Positions 33,301 to 46,514 are shown, counted from the stretch's first letter. The stretch is 64,000 nt of DNA from Spongospora subterranea f. sp. subterranea (GCA_049724395.1 JAUGWO010000064.1:124001-188000), one strand, 5' to 3'. Notes: generated by a model not told the origin, from the sequence alone. Numbers and translations: made by a program.

Positions 33301-36300
33301 GGGCGTCGTCGCACTCGAAGGACGCCAGTAAGATGGCGTTCTTCGAGGTCGATATATCGCTTCAGGTTCCCGACGTTCGTCTCAGCCCGAATCTCGATCA
33401 AGTCCAGGTAGGTTGCGGCGTCCGTTGAACGCGCGTCGGCGACTGATTGTGTCGGTGTCGGGGTGGGGTCAGGAAGCGATCTGCCAAGCGGCCAGGGAGA
33501 TCATCAGCTGCTCGCAACAGATCCGGGATTGGGATTACGAGGTGGACGGGGAGAAACGGGGCCAGGTCCCGTTCTACGAGAAGCTGGCCGCCGACAAGAC
33601 CACGGTCGTCAACCTGCTCCAGCTGGCCGGCGCCGTCGAGCAGACCAAGCAGCACGTCGAGTCGCACCTGGTTCGCTTCAACAAGTATTCGTGGCTGTGG
33701 CTCCAGGACCCGGAACTGGCCTACGCCGAGTTCATCGCCAACAAGAACCGCATTCTCGACGATTTCCTCGGGGAACTGCACCGGTTCGTGGAGGTCGAGA
33801 AGGAGATCGAGGCGCTGCCCGATTTCGAGCGATTGACGGCCCTCAATCTGCGCACCGACAACCTGAAACTGCAGCTGAAACACGAGTGCGATCGGTGGAA
33901 GTTCCAGTTCTCGGAGAACCTGCACCAGGAGGTGAAGGGCGACCTGGACAAGCTCACCGAGAAGATGAAGGACTTCCAGACGCGGCTGTCGCGCGAGGTC
34001 AAGGACATGTCGTCGCTGAAGTTCGTGATGGACACGCTGGCCGAGATCCGCCAGGTCGAGTCGTGGATCGACATGGAGTTCCTGTCGATAACGGAGCGGT
34101 ACAACACGCTCGAGAAGTACCTGCCGTTCGGCGTCATCACCAAGAACGAGATGGACGAGCGGTCCGTGCTGATCGGGAACTGGCGCTCGGCGATCGCCCA
34201 GGCCGAACAGGTGCTGGACAACGTCAACCAGCTGCAGGGCCCGTTCAAGGAGGACCTGATCGTCAACATCGAACAGTTCAAGGTCGACGTTCGGCAGTTC
34301 CGCGAGGAGTACGAGAAATCCGGGCCGATGGTGCCGAATCTGACCCCGGCCGAAGCGATGATGGCGCTGAACCGGGTGAAGCGCGAGTTCGAGAACCTGG
34401 CGCGGAAGTTCGACCTGTACAATTCGGGGGAGAAACTGTTCGGCCTGCAGGAGAGCGAATACGAGGACCTGAGCAAGACGCGCAAGGAGCTGAAACTGCT
34501 CGTGTCGCTGTACTCGCTGTGGAAAACGGTGCTGACGACGGTCGACGAGTACAAGATGATCCCGTGGTCGGAGGTGATCGCGTCGATCGGGCAGATGTCG
34601 GGCAACGTGGAGCTGTTCGCGTCCCAGTGCAAGAAGCTGAACAAGGAGGTGAAGTCGTGGGACGCGTACAAGGAGCTGTCGGCCACGATCAACGACTTCC
34701 TGGCGATCCTGCCGCTGCTCGAGGAGCTGTCGAAACCGTCGATCCGCGAGCGCCATTGGAAGGAGATCACGACCATCACCGGGAAGGAGTTCGACCTGAC
34801 CAACTTCGCCGAGCTCAAGCTGAAGTCGGTGCTGGAGGCGAACCTGCTCCAGTTCAAGGAGGATATCGAGGAGATCTGCGACGGGGCCGACAAACAGCTC
34901 GGGATCGAGAAGAAGCTGAAGGAGACGGACGTCCTCTGGGGGACGATGAAGTTCGAGTTCGGCCCGTGGAAGGAGCGCGGCGACGTGATCCTGGCCGGGT
35001 TCAAGATCAACGCCATCATCGAGCAGCTGGAGGAATCGCAGTCGGCGCTGGGGCAGATGTTGACCATGCGCCACGTGAAGCCGTTCGAGGAGGAGGCCAG
35101 CGCGCCTGGCTCAAGAAACTGTCGGACGTGAACGACGTGCTGGAGTCGTGGATCAAGGTGCAGCTGCTGTGGATGTCGCTGGAGGCGGTGTTCACCGGCG
35201 GCGACATCGCCAGGCAGATGCCCGGCGACACGCGCGTCTTCCTCAAGGTCGACAAGGAGTGGACGTCGCGCCTGATGGCCAAGGCCAAGGAGCTGGGCAA
35301 CGTCGTCGCCTGCTGCCAGAACGAGTACATCAAGAACATCCTGCCGTCGATGTTCACCGACCTGGAGAGCTGCCAGAAGGCGCTCGACGGGTATCTCGAG
35401 GCGAAGCGGAACAAGTTCCCGCGATTCTACTTCGTGTCGAACCCGGCGCTGTTGGTGATCCTGTCCCAGGGGAGCGACAAGGACGCCGTCCAATCGTGCT
35501 TCGCCAAGGTGTTCGACTCGATCGACCGGGTCGAGTTCAGCGGCGACAACATCGTGGCGATCAAGTCGCTGGCGTCCGGGTACGGCGTCCAGGACGTGGA
35601 GCGGATCCCGTTGACGGCGAACGTGGCGGCGCAAGGGAACATCGAGGATTGGCTTGGGGCAGCTCGAGGACACGATGAAGAAGTCGATGAAGCACGTGGT
35701 GCGGAAGGCGGCCATGGAGCTGGCCGACTTCGACCTGAACGAGATGGAGCGGTTCGTGAGCGAGTCGCCCGGGCAGGTGGCGCTACTCGGGATCCAGCTG
35801 ATGTGGACGTCGGACGTGCAGCAGTCGCTGGTGCTGGCCGCCCGCGGGAACAAGGTGTCGGTGGCCAACGCCCTGCGCAAGCAGATGCAGGTCCTGTCGC
35901 AGATCTCGGCCATGACCGTCGGCGACATCCCGACCAAGATGGAGCGGACCAAGATCGAGACCCTGGTCACGATCCAGGTCCACCAGCGCGACGAGTTCCA
36001 GACGATCTCGGCGCTCTACAAGAAGAAGCTGATCAAGTCGGCGACCGACTTCCAATGGCAGAAGCAGCTGCGCGTGACGTGGAACGCCGAGGACGACGAG
36101 TGCATCATATCGGTGGCCGACGTCAACTTCAACTACTGCTACGAATACCTCGGCTGTAAAGAGCGCCTGGTCGTGACCCCCTTGACCGATCGCTGCTACA
36201 TCTCGCTGACGCAAGCGCTGGGCATGTTCTTCGGCGGGGCGCCAGCCGGGCCGGCCGGCACGGGCAAGACCGAGACCGTCAAGGACCTGGGCCGGGCCCT

Positions 36301-39300
36301 GGGCAAGTACGTCGTCGTGTTCAACTGCAGCGACCAGATGCGCTACACCGATACGGCCAAGCTCTACAAGGGATTGTGCCAATCGGGGTCGTGGGGCTGT
36401 TTCGACGAGTTCAACCGGATCGACCTGGAGGTGCTGTCGGTCGTGGCCCAGCAGATCATGGCCGTGCTGAACGCGATGCGGGCGCGCCTGGAGCGGTTCC
36501 AGTTCCCGGGCGAGAGCGGCGAGGTGACGCTGGACGAGCGGTGCGGCTTCTTCATCACGATGAACCCGGGCTACGCCGGGCGCCAGGAACTGCCCGAGAA
36601 CCTGAAGGCGCTGTTCAGGGGCGTGGCGATGATGGTCCCCGATCGCGAGATCATCATGAAGGTGAAGCTGGCGTCGGTCGGCTACACCGAGTTCCCGATC
36701 CTGGCCCAGAAGTTTCGCGTCCTCTACGCGCTCTGCGAGGAGCAGCTGTCGAAGCAGCGCCATTACGATTTCGGATTGCGGAACATCCTGTCGGTGCTGA
36801 GGACGGCCGGGGTCAATCTGCGCGTCGAGGTGAACGCCGGCAACGCGATGGCGAAGGCGACGCTGGAGGAGATGCTGCTGATGCGCACCTTGCGCGATAT
36901 GAACATGTCGAAACTGGTCGCCGACGACGTCCCGCTCTTCATCTCGCTGTTGCACGACCTGTTCCCGAACCAGTCGGACCCGCCCAAAGCGGTCTACGCC
37001 GACGTCGAGAACGCCATGCAGGAGGCGATCAAGGCGAACAAGCTGGTGAATCACCCGTCCTGGGTGGCCAAAGCCGTTCAGCTCTACGAGACCAGTCTGG
37101 TTCGCCATGGGCTGATGATGGTCGGGCCCGCCGGCGGTGGCAAAACCATGGCCGTCAAGGTCCTGCTCGAGGCGCTCAGCGTGGTCAAGGACAAGCACGT
37201 CCTGGTGACGATGAACCCGAAGGCGATCCGCGCCGAGGAGATGTTCGGCGAGAACGATCGGATATCGGGCGAGTGGACCCATGGGATCTTCTCGTCGATC
37301 TGGTTCAAGTACAACGACAACACGCGCAATCACCACACGTGGATCTGCTGCGATGGCCCGGTCGACGCCGTCTGGATCGAGAACCTGAACACGGTCCTGG
37401 ACGACAACAAGCTGCTGACGCTGGCGAACGGCGACCGGATCCCGATGTCGGACAACGTTCGCATGCTGTTCGAGGTGGAGAACCTGAGGAACGCGTCGCC
37501 GGCGACCGTCTCCCGCGCCGGGATCATCTACGTCTCCAGCCAGGACCTCGGGTTCGTCCCGTTCGTGCAGGCGTGGCTGGTGTCGCGGCGCGACGAGGAA
37601 CGGGCGCTGATCACGGCCCTGTACGAGAAGATCATCGTCGAGAGCGACATCTTCGTGTTCCTGGGGAAGAGCACGAACAGCACGATCGTGGCCAGCGAGG
37701 TCATGTACATGACCAACTGCTTCAACCTGCTCGAGGCCCTGCTGGCGTCGTCCGTCGAGCGCCAGGTCGTGTACGGCGCCGCCCAGATCGAGCGCCTGTT
37801 CCTGTACGCGGTGGCGTGGTCGATCGGGGGCCTGTTCGAGGCCGACGACCGCCTGAAGCTGAACCAGTTCCTGCACGATCTGTGCGCGAGCAACATGCCG
37901 GCGACGTCGACGATCTACGACCACCACGTCGACCCGAAGACGCTTGACTGGAAACTGTGGGTGGCGCCCGATTGGGAATATCCTCGCGACAACTTCACGT
38001 TCTCGTCGATCCTGATCCCGACCGTCGACTCGGTGCGCGCCGAGTACCTGATCTCGAGCCTGGCGCGAACCAATCGGTCGGTGCTGGTGACGGGCGGGTC
38101 GGGAACGGCCAAGACCAGCACCGTGTTCCAGTACACGAACACGTTCGTCCCGGACAAGATGATCCTGAAGAAGATCACGTTCTCTTCGGCGACGACGTCG
38201 CGCATGTTCCAGGACTCGATCGAGGCCGATATCGAGAAGCGCCAGGGGAAGACGTACTCCCCGCCCGGCGGTCGCCAGATGACCGTCTTCCTGGACGACC
38301 TGTCGATGCCCGAGGTGAACAACTGGGGCGATCAGCCGACCTTGGAGATCGTCCGCCAGCTCGTGTCGACCGGCGGCGTCTACTTCCTCGACAAGGACAA
38401 GCGCGGCGACCGCAAAAGTGAGCTGTGGGATCGGTGTTTTTGGCGGCGATCGGCCCATTGTCTGACGTTGTGTGCTGGCTCTGTCCGATTGCAGTTATCG
38501 AGAACCTGCAGTATGTGGCGGCGATGTCCCATCCGGGCGGTGGCCGGAACGATATCCCCAATCGGCTCAAACGGCACTTCTTCATGTTCAACATGACGCC
38601 GCCGTCCCGAACCACGATCGACAACATATACGGGTCGATGAGTCGTGGACGATTCCAAGAGGTCGATCACACCCCGCTTGTTTGTTGTTTGTCGTTCGCT
38701 TTGGTCTGAGTGTCTGTGTCGTCGGAATCGCAGTCGAAGGCGCTGTTGGATATCGTCCCAACGCTGACCGACTCCACGATCCGATTGTGGCTGAAGGTGA
38801 AGGCCAAGATGCTGCCGACGCCGTCCAAGTTCCACTACATCTTCAACATGAGGGACCTGAGCCGCATCTTCCAGGGGATCCTGTTCGCCCCGATCGACGT
38901 CCTGCCGTCGGCGTCGGCGCTGATCTCGTTGTGGCGCCATGAATCAGCCAGGTGAATCATCACGACCCGGGTGTCTGTTCGACCGCCCGTTCTCACCGAC
39001 GTCACGTTCTGTGTGTGTTTCGCCCCCACAGGGTCCTGGCCGATAAACTCGTGTCGATCGCCGACCAGAAGTGGTTCTCCAGTCTGCTCGACGAGATCAC
39101 GTCCGAGGCGTTCGGCGCCGACGCCGCCAAGTTCCACCAGGCCAACCCCGTCTACTTCGTCGACTTCCTGCGCAACGACGTCGTCGACAAGGACACCGAG
39201 GAGGTGGTTGAACTGGCCCCGAAGATCTACGAACCAGCGCCCTCCTATGGCGTCGTCAAGGAACGCGTTCAGATGTTCCTGTCGAAGTTCAACGAGGCGC

Positions 39301-42300
39301 CCGGCGCCAAGGTCATGGACCTGGTCCTGTTCGAGGACGCCGTTGGCCATCTGATGAGGATCTCGCGGATCATCGGAATGCCCAGGGGGAGCGCGCTCCT
39401 GGTTGGGGTCGGCGGCAGCGGACGACAGAGCCTGACCAAGCTGGCCGCGTTCATCGCCCGCCACAGGATATTCCAGATCGAACTGACCCGCTCGTACAAG
39501 ACCGACAACCTCAAGGACGACCTGAAGCTGTTGTCGGAGGTGACGGGCAAGGACGGGACCAAGGTCACGTTCCTGTTCACCGACTCCGATATCATCCACG
39601 AGGACTTTCTCGAGTACATCAACGCCATCCTGGCGACCGGCGAGATCTCGGGCCTGTTCCCCAAGGACGAACGCGACATGATGTGCGCCGAGCTGCGCGG
39701 CGTCGCCAAGAAACAGATTCGCAACTTCGAGGACACGCCCGCCAATCTCTACAAGTTCTTCATCGACCGGATCCGCGACAACCTCCACGTCGTCCTGTGT
39801 TTCTCGCCGGCCAGCGATAAGTTCGCCGAGCGGGCGCGCCGCTTCCCGGCCCTGATCTCGGGCTGCACGATCGACTGGTTCCTGCGTTGGCCGCAGGAGG
39901 CGCTGGTGTCGGTGTCGGAGAAGTTCCTGAAGGACCCGTCGTTCGAGATCAATTGCAGCCCGGAGGTGGGCGAGGCGCTCCCCTTCCATATCGGCAACGT
40001 CCACAATATCGTCGTCGAGGCGTGCAGTGAATACTTCCGCAAATACCGCCGCCACGTCTATGTCACCCCGAAATCGTATCTGTCGTTCATCAAGTCGTTC
40101 ATGGCGCTGTACTCGATGAAACTCGCCGAGATCTGCGATAAGGAGCGGCGCGTGGGGACGGGGCTGAAGAAGCTGGTGGAGGCGGCCGAGGACGTGGAGA
40201 AGATGAAGGTCGTGTTGGCGAAGCAGAAGGTGGACCTGGCCGAGGCCGAGAAGAACACGACGGCGATGCTGGCGAAGCTGGAGATCGGGGCGAAGGAGGC
40301 GAACGACAAGAAGCAGAAGGCGGCCGTGATCGAGACGTCCTGTCTGAACACGGCGGCGACGATCGAGCAGGAGCGGGCCGTGGCCAACGTCGAGCTGCAG
40401 GCGGCGCTACCGTTCCTGAGGGACGCCGAGGAGGCGGCCAAGTCGATCAACAAACAGGATATCAGCTTCATCACGAAACTGGGATCGCCGCCCGACCTGA
40501 TCAAACGGATCATGGACGGGGTCCTGATCCTGCTCATGGGCGGTCTCGATCCGGTGAAGCCGTTCGAGATCAAGACGGGGAAGGTGATGACGCCGTTCAT
40601 CGCCCCGTCCTACGACTCGTTCGCCAAGAAGCTGATGGCCAACACGAACTTCCTGCCCAGTCTCGAGGGGTTCTCGGCGCTGCAGAAGGACAATATCAAC
40701 GAGGAGACGATGGAGCTGCTGGAGCCGTATCTGGCCGTCGAGGACTTCTCGCCCGAGAACGCCAAGAAGGTGTCGGGCGCGGCCGAAGGTCTGTGCCGCT
40801 GGGTCAAGGCCATGTTCTCGTACCACAACGCGTCCCTGATCGTGGCGCCCAAGCTCGAGCAGCTGAAGGTGAAGGAGGCCGAGCTGAGCGAGGCGAACGC
40901 CAAGCTGCGCAAGGCGATGGAGTCGTCGGCGTCGGCCCAGGCCGAGGTCGACGAGCTGCAGGCCGACTTCAGCAAGACCATGGCCGAGAAGGCCAAGATC
41001 GAGCAGACGGCGGTCGCCACGAAGAACAAGATGACGGCGGCGAACAGCCTGATCAACGGGCTGTCGGGCGAACGCACGCGATGGACCGAGGATTCGCAGC
41101 GGTTCGCCGAGGTCAAGAAGCGCCTGGTCGGCGATTGTGCCCTGGCCTGCGCTTTCGTCTCGTACTGCGGCCCGTTCAACAACGAGTTCCGCAAACGCCT
41201 CAACGCCGAGTATTTCTACAAGGACTGCTCGGAGCGGTCGATCCCGGTCACCCGCAACCTCGAGGTGTCCAAGTTCCTGGTGTCGGACGCCACCGTCGCC
41301 GAGTGGAACTCGCAGGGACTGCCCAAGGACGATCTGTCGGTGCAGAACGGGATCCTGGTGACGCAAGCGAGTCGCTGGCCGCTGCTGGTCGACCCGCAAG
41401 GACAGGCGATGGCCTGGCTGAGGCGGCGCGAGGCGCCCAAACTGCCCCCGAAAGGGACCACGACCTTGTCGGACGCGAAACTTCGCGACATTCTCGAGTT
41501 CTGTATGGGCGAAGGGAAGTCGTTGGTGATCGAGGGCGTCGAGGAGGAGCTCGATCCGATGCTCGACCCGATCCTGGAGAAGAACCTGATCAAGAAGGGC
41601 CGATCGTATTTCATCAAACTGGGCGACAAGAACGTGTCGTTCTCGACCGAGTTCCGATTGTATTTCATCACGAAGCTGTCGAACCCGCATTTCTCGCCGG
41701 AACTGTCGGCCAAGACGACCGTGATCGACTTCGCGGTGACGCAATCCGGTCTGGAAGATCAGCTGCTGTCGCGCGTCATCAACGAGGAGCAGCGATCGCT
41801 GGAGGAGCAGCGCCAGAAACTGGTCGAGGAGGTGAACATGAACACGATCAGCCTCCTGAACCTGGACAAGCTGCTGCTGGAGCGGCTGACCAACAGCGAA
41901 GGGAACCTGCTGGACGACACCAGCCTGATCGAGGTCCTGGCCGACACCAAGACCAAGGCCCAGGAGGTCAAGGAGAAGATCGCCAGCTCGGTCGACACCG
42001 AGAAGATGATCAACAAGAAGCGCGAGCAGTACCGGCCCGTCGCCACGCGCGGCTCGGTCGTCTACTTCGTGATCGTGGACATGTCGACCGTCAACCCGAT
42101 GTACCAGACGTCGCTGTCCCAGTTCCTGATCTGGTTCGACTACTCGATCCAGGAGTCGCCCAAGGCCAATCTCGCCGCCAAACGTGTCGAGAACATCATC
42201 GATTTCCTGACCTACCACGTCTACGAGAACATCAATCGTGGGCTGTTCGTCGTCGACAAGCTCGTGTTCAAGGTCGGTTGTCGTTGATTGGAAGTTCGGG

Positions 42301-45033
42301 GGCATTTGTGTCTGTTTGTTGCTGATCGAGCGTCTTTCGCAGTTGATGGTGACGTTGAAGATATTGATCACGGCGGGGACGTTGGACAACGCCCAGGTGT
42401 CGTATTTCCTGAAAGGGACCGCCCAGGCCAAGTCGCCGTCGAAAAAGCCCAACGAATGGCTCCAGAATCAGACCTGGGTCAACCTGTGCTCGTTGGCCGA
42501 GAACGTCGAGTTCTTCACCGACCTGACGTCGTCGATCCAGGCCGACGACCGCGCGTGGAAAGCGCTGTACGATCAGGAGGCGCCCGAAGGCGCCCTGATC
42601 CCTCATTACGAAGAACGGTAAAAACACACAGATTTCGCCCCGAATTGCGCCATCTGGTTTCGTTGACATCTGTTCCACCAAGGCTCGTCAGCAATAAGAT
42701 CGGCCCGTTCCTGCGAATGATGCTGATCCGAGCGTTCCGCGACGATCGAACGACGTTGGCCGCCAACATCTTCATTCGCGACGTGATGGGCGAACGGGTA
42801 TGCGGTTCCCGTGACGCAAACGTTCGAGGATATCTGGGGCGTCAGCGACAACCAGCAGCCCGTGATCCTGATGCTGACGCCCGGGGCCGATCCGACCGGC
42901 GCCCTCGAGGACTTGGCCAAGCGCAAGCAGGTCCCCGTGTTCTCGGTGTCGATGGGCGAGGGCCAGGAACCGCACGCCCGCAAGTGCATCGTCGACGGGA
43001 TGCAGCAAGGCGGGTGGGCGCTGCTGCAGAACTGTCACCTGGGGCTGGGGTTCATGGGCCAGCTGGTCGCCCAGCTCAAGAAGTTCCAGGAGGAGTTCGA
43101 GGTGTCGCCCAAGTTCCGCCTGTGGATCACGTGCGAGCCGCATCGCGATTTCCCGATCTCGCTGCTGCAGATGAGCATCAAGGTGACGAACGAGCCGCCC
43201 CAGGGCATGAAGGCGGGCCTGCTCCGCTCCTACACGACCGTCATCGACGGCGATCGCCTCGACCGCATCGACTCGTCCAAGTGGCGCGATCTCGTCTTCT
43301 CGATCTGCTTCCTGCACTCGTCGGTCCAGGAGCGGCGGAAGTTCGGGCCCGTCGGCTGGAACATCCCGTACGAGTTCAACCAGTCGGACCTGGAGGCGTC
43401 GCTGACGTTCGTCGAGAAGCACATGTTCGGGCAGAGCACGATCGACTGGATCACGGTGCGGTACATGGTCTGCGAGGTCCAGTACGGCGGGCGCATCACC
43501 GACAACTTCGACCGGATCCTGTTCAACTCGTACGGGAACGAGTGGCTCTCCCCCGACTGCTTCAGCGATGGGTTCTCGTTCGCCAATCCAGGTCGGGGTC
43601 GTTCGTGGTGGTTATTTCGGGGACGGAAATCGGAACTGAACGACAACAATCTCTCTGTGTTCGTGTGTGTTTTCAGGTCATTTCGTGTACAAGATTCCGC
43701 GGGTGGAAGGCGCCGAAAACATGGTCAAATCGATTCGCGAATACGTCGATACGTTCCCGCAAGCGGATACGCCCGAGATCTTCGGTCTGCACAGCAACGC
43801 CGATCTCACGTTCGGGACCAAACAGGGCGTTCACGTCATGAGCACGATCCAGGAAACGCAGCCGAAGCTGACGTCGGGCAGCGGGGCCGGCAAGAGCCGG
43901 GACGAGATCGTGAAGGAGAAGGCCGAGGAGCTGCTGAAGATGATGCCCGAGAACTACAAGGACGACGAGGTTCGACGTACGATCACAAAACGGCCGCAGA
44001 AGGAGCTGGAGCAGGTGCTGGGCGCCAAGACCCTGCGAAGCCTGGGCGGGGCCGCCATCAACGGGTTCACGATCCCGTTGAACGTGACCCTGTACCAGGA
44101 GATCCAGCGCCTTCAGGCCACAATTACACGGGTCAGGCAGACGCTGATCGACGTCCAGCTGGCGATCAATGGTGAGATCATCTTGACCCCGAATCTCCAA
44201 GCTGCGTTGGACGCGATATTCGATGAGAAACCCCCGATGGTGAGTTGATCGGGTTCGATCAACGGTCGTTGATTGGCGGTTTTTTGTTGTTTGTCAGTTC
44301 TGGTATAAGGCGCCAAGTGGGGAGCAAATTGCCTGGGTGGTGCCGACGCTGGCGTCGTGGTTTACTGGCCTGCTGGAGCGAGAGAAACAGCTGACGTCGT
44401 GGCTGAGGAAAGGGCGACCGAACTCGTTCTGGCTCACTGGGTTCTTCAAAATCCTCAGGGATTCCTGACCGCCATGCGACAAGAGGTAGGGCGAGCTCGC
44501 GATGGCTCACAGCCCCGCCCCAACGCTCGTCGCTGATATTGGCTGGTGGGGGAAATGTCAGGTCACCAGACGGCACAAGGATGAGAAATGGGCGTTGGAC
44601 GACGTCACGTTCCAGACCGAGGTCACCGATATCGAGAACTTCAATCGCGTCAAAGCCCCGCCCGATGAAGGTGTCTACATTCATGGGCTTTACATTGACG
44701 GTGCAGCTTGGGATGCGAAGAATAAGGTACTGTGGCGCCAGAAATCGCAATCGGCCGGGTTTAACCGACGCGCTGACGACAAATCGAATATAGGTTCTGA
44801 CAGAATCGAAACCGAAAGAAGTGATTGGGGTTTTGCCAGTTCTATATGTGACAGCGGTGACGACCGAGAAGAGTCGAGCTACTCTGAAGCCGGGTTCATG
44901 TTTTAATTGCCCGTGCTATACGGTGCCGAAACGGACCGACCAGAACTTCGTGTTCGTGGTCAACCTGAAGACCAATCGGGATCCCAACCACTGGACGCTG
45001 AGGGGAGTGGCGTTGCTGTGCAGTAAGGAATAA
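30362..45033 (+). CDS. DNAH5: axonemal outer-arm dynein heavy chain, gamma type (DNAH5/8-like)
   Basis: Force-generating ATPase of the outer dynein arm that drives flagellar beating. Fourteen exons: 30362-31297, 31362-31705, 31768-33185, 33241-33407, 33473-38417, 38495-38661, 38734-38951, 39032-42272, 42343-42617, 42683-43591, 43677-44239, 44298-44485, 44562-44726, 44794-45033; about 4,590 codons, as for human DNAH5 (~4,620). P-loops: AAA1 GPAGTGKT (~36250), AAA2 GPAGGGKT (~37125), AAA3 GGSGTAKT (~38093), AAA4 GVGGSGRQS (~39405). The stalk coiled coil spans ~40110-41130 with the microtubule-binding tip between. The C-terminal [12 protein letters not shown] and [11 protein letters not shown], plus the GFLTAMRQE segment, place it with DNAH5/DNAH8. 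Four frame breaks occur at 35101-35105 (GC repeat), 35656-35659 (G run), 42796-42798 (G run) and 44448-44451 (A run); the protein continues perfectly after each, so they look like sequence indels. GC-rich relative to neighbours. Confidence 0.95.
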
Positions 45034-45034
45034 A
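45029..45034 (+). terminator. AATAAA overlapping the dynein stop
   Basis: The last codons GAA TAA followed by A create AATAAA over the stop codon, the same arrangement as MCM4. A working signal here would leave a 3' UTR of only ~15-30 bases. Confidence 0.45.
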
Positions 45035-45664
45035 CCACCAACGAACTCTCCACAACCATCATCGAGGAAACTGAGTGAAATCAGTCGCGTGTTTGACGAG
45101 GCTGCGCAGGAATCCAATGAAGTTATTTTCGAACCGTTTATTGTTCTAACGCGTTTCAATTTGCGAATGTGCTTGACATTCCTTGTATCTCGCATCTGAT
45201 GTGATTTCACGCCATCGTGCGGCGTTGCGAGAGGGTTTGTTGTGTGTTTAGCCTGATCGGCCCTGGGCCAGAATCAAATTTCACCTCGGTTTTCCGATGA
45301 GCGGATTTACGACCAGCGCACACAACAGTTCCAGCGGTCTGAGAGAATAGCGTTCATTAATAGTTCAAGATCAATGGTGAACTTCTATCAAAATTTGAGG
45401 GTTATTGGCCAGGGCCAACGACATGGCGATAACGATTCCAACATTGACTTTGTTTTACGGTATTTTTATGTTTCATTGACTGTGGACCAATATTTGCGCG
45501 CCAATTTTGGGTCGATTTTGCGTTGCAGTCTCTGTGTTCAATTGGCCGGTCATTGGTTGACGGTTGTGCTGTCAACAAAGGAACGGCAGGCTCTGGTTGA
45601 AGGCGCTGATTGTCTGGGTGTCGGGGGCAGGCTCAATTGCAGACACGACGCGCACGGTTCGGGA
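45034..45664. other. spacer upstream of the HeH protein gene
   Basis: 630 bp, no gene. The plus frame that becomes the HeH protein is open from 45374, but the part before the ATG at 45665 has no family resemblance and is treated as 5' UTR/promoter. Confidence 0.4.
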
Positions 45665-46496
45665 ATGTCCAGGGAAGATGTCGCCGGCTGGAAAGTTAAG
45701 GACCTGCGCGACTGGCTCGACGAACATGCCGTGCGGTATTCGAAAGCGGCCAAGAAGTCGGAGCTGATCGACCTGGTGAACGAGTATAAGGAGATGGTGG
45801 ACGCCGGGATGTCGTTGAAGCCGCAGCCGGCGAAAATGACGGTGAGCGATTCGCACAGCATGGATTTACCGATAATTTTATGATTGTGTTGATTTTAGGT
45901 CGATGGCCTTATTGAGTGGTTGACAGAACATAATGTCGAATTGCCCGCTACCCGACAGAAAAAATCCTTTTACGTTGAGCAGTTCGAAGTCAGAGCTAGT
46001 ACGATTGAGATTTCGGCGTCAGCTCTTTCTCCAGCGAAACAACAGAAAACAATCAGTACGGCTCCGTCTACCGCACCCCGTCCTTCAAGGCCATCTCAAC
46101 GAAAGGTTCTGTGAATTATTTGTATTTTTTTGCTTTTGAATGTCGACACTCACACGTGAGGCATTGCAGACACCATCCAAAGGGACGTCCAGGAGTCTCA
46201 GTCCGACGCGACGCCGATCAGCGCGTCGTAAGCTCTTAGACATGCCCGGGCCAATGAGTGATGTCTGTCCGACCATCACCTTGTGTTTCTCTTGACCTGA
46301 CTTCCCATTTCAGGAAGACGAATCGGAAAGTTTAGACAAAGAAGAACGGCATTCTGACGTTGCCGTTGCGAATACGACGACCCCCAGCGCTTCTCCAAGC
46401 ACTTTTCGCGTGTTTTTTATTCTGAGTTTCGTATTTGTCATATTGAGTGCTTATATCGGATGGCTCGGGAAATCCTTGATATTCCGCAATCAGTGA
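45665..46496 (+). CDS. tail-anchored protein with two HeH/LEM-like helical domains
   Basis: Likely nuclear-envelope or chromatin-tethering protein. Four exons 45665-45841, 45899-46105, 46170-46262, 46314-46496 (introns 57, 64, 51 bp, all phase 0) give 219 residues. Two successive helix-extension-helix-like modules are seen: WKVKDLRDWLDEHAVRYSKA with AAKKSELIDLV (residues ~8-42) and LIEWLTEHNVELP with RQKKSFYVEQF (~62-88). These resemble the HeH domain of Src1/Heh1/Heh2 and the SAP/LEM superfamily. An Arg/Ser/Pro-rich linker (SLSPTRRRSARRK) could act as a nuclear-localisation signal. A single hydrophobic helix (VFFILSFVFVILSAYIGWL) lies near the very C terminus. It lacks the second membrane span and MSC domain of classical Src1, so it may be a minimal relative. 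Start chosen at the first ATG that begins just before the domain. Confidence 0.75.
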
Positions 46497-46514
46497 TGGC
46501 GAAATACGCGCTCA

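Noticed and set aside
35783-38458. An 891-codon open frame antisense to the dynein gene (others at 31703-33046, 33398-35074, 40407-42452)
   Set aside because: Shadow frames caused by the GC-rich third positions of dynein codons; compositions are His/Arg/Asp/Gln/Leu-rich and contain no motif.
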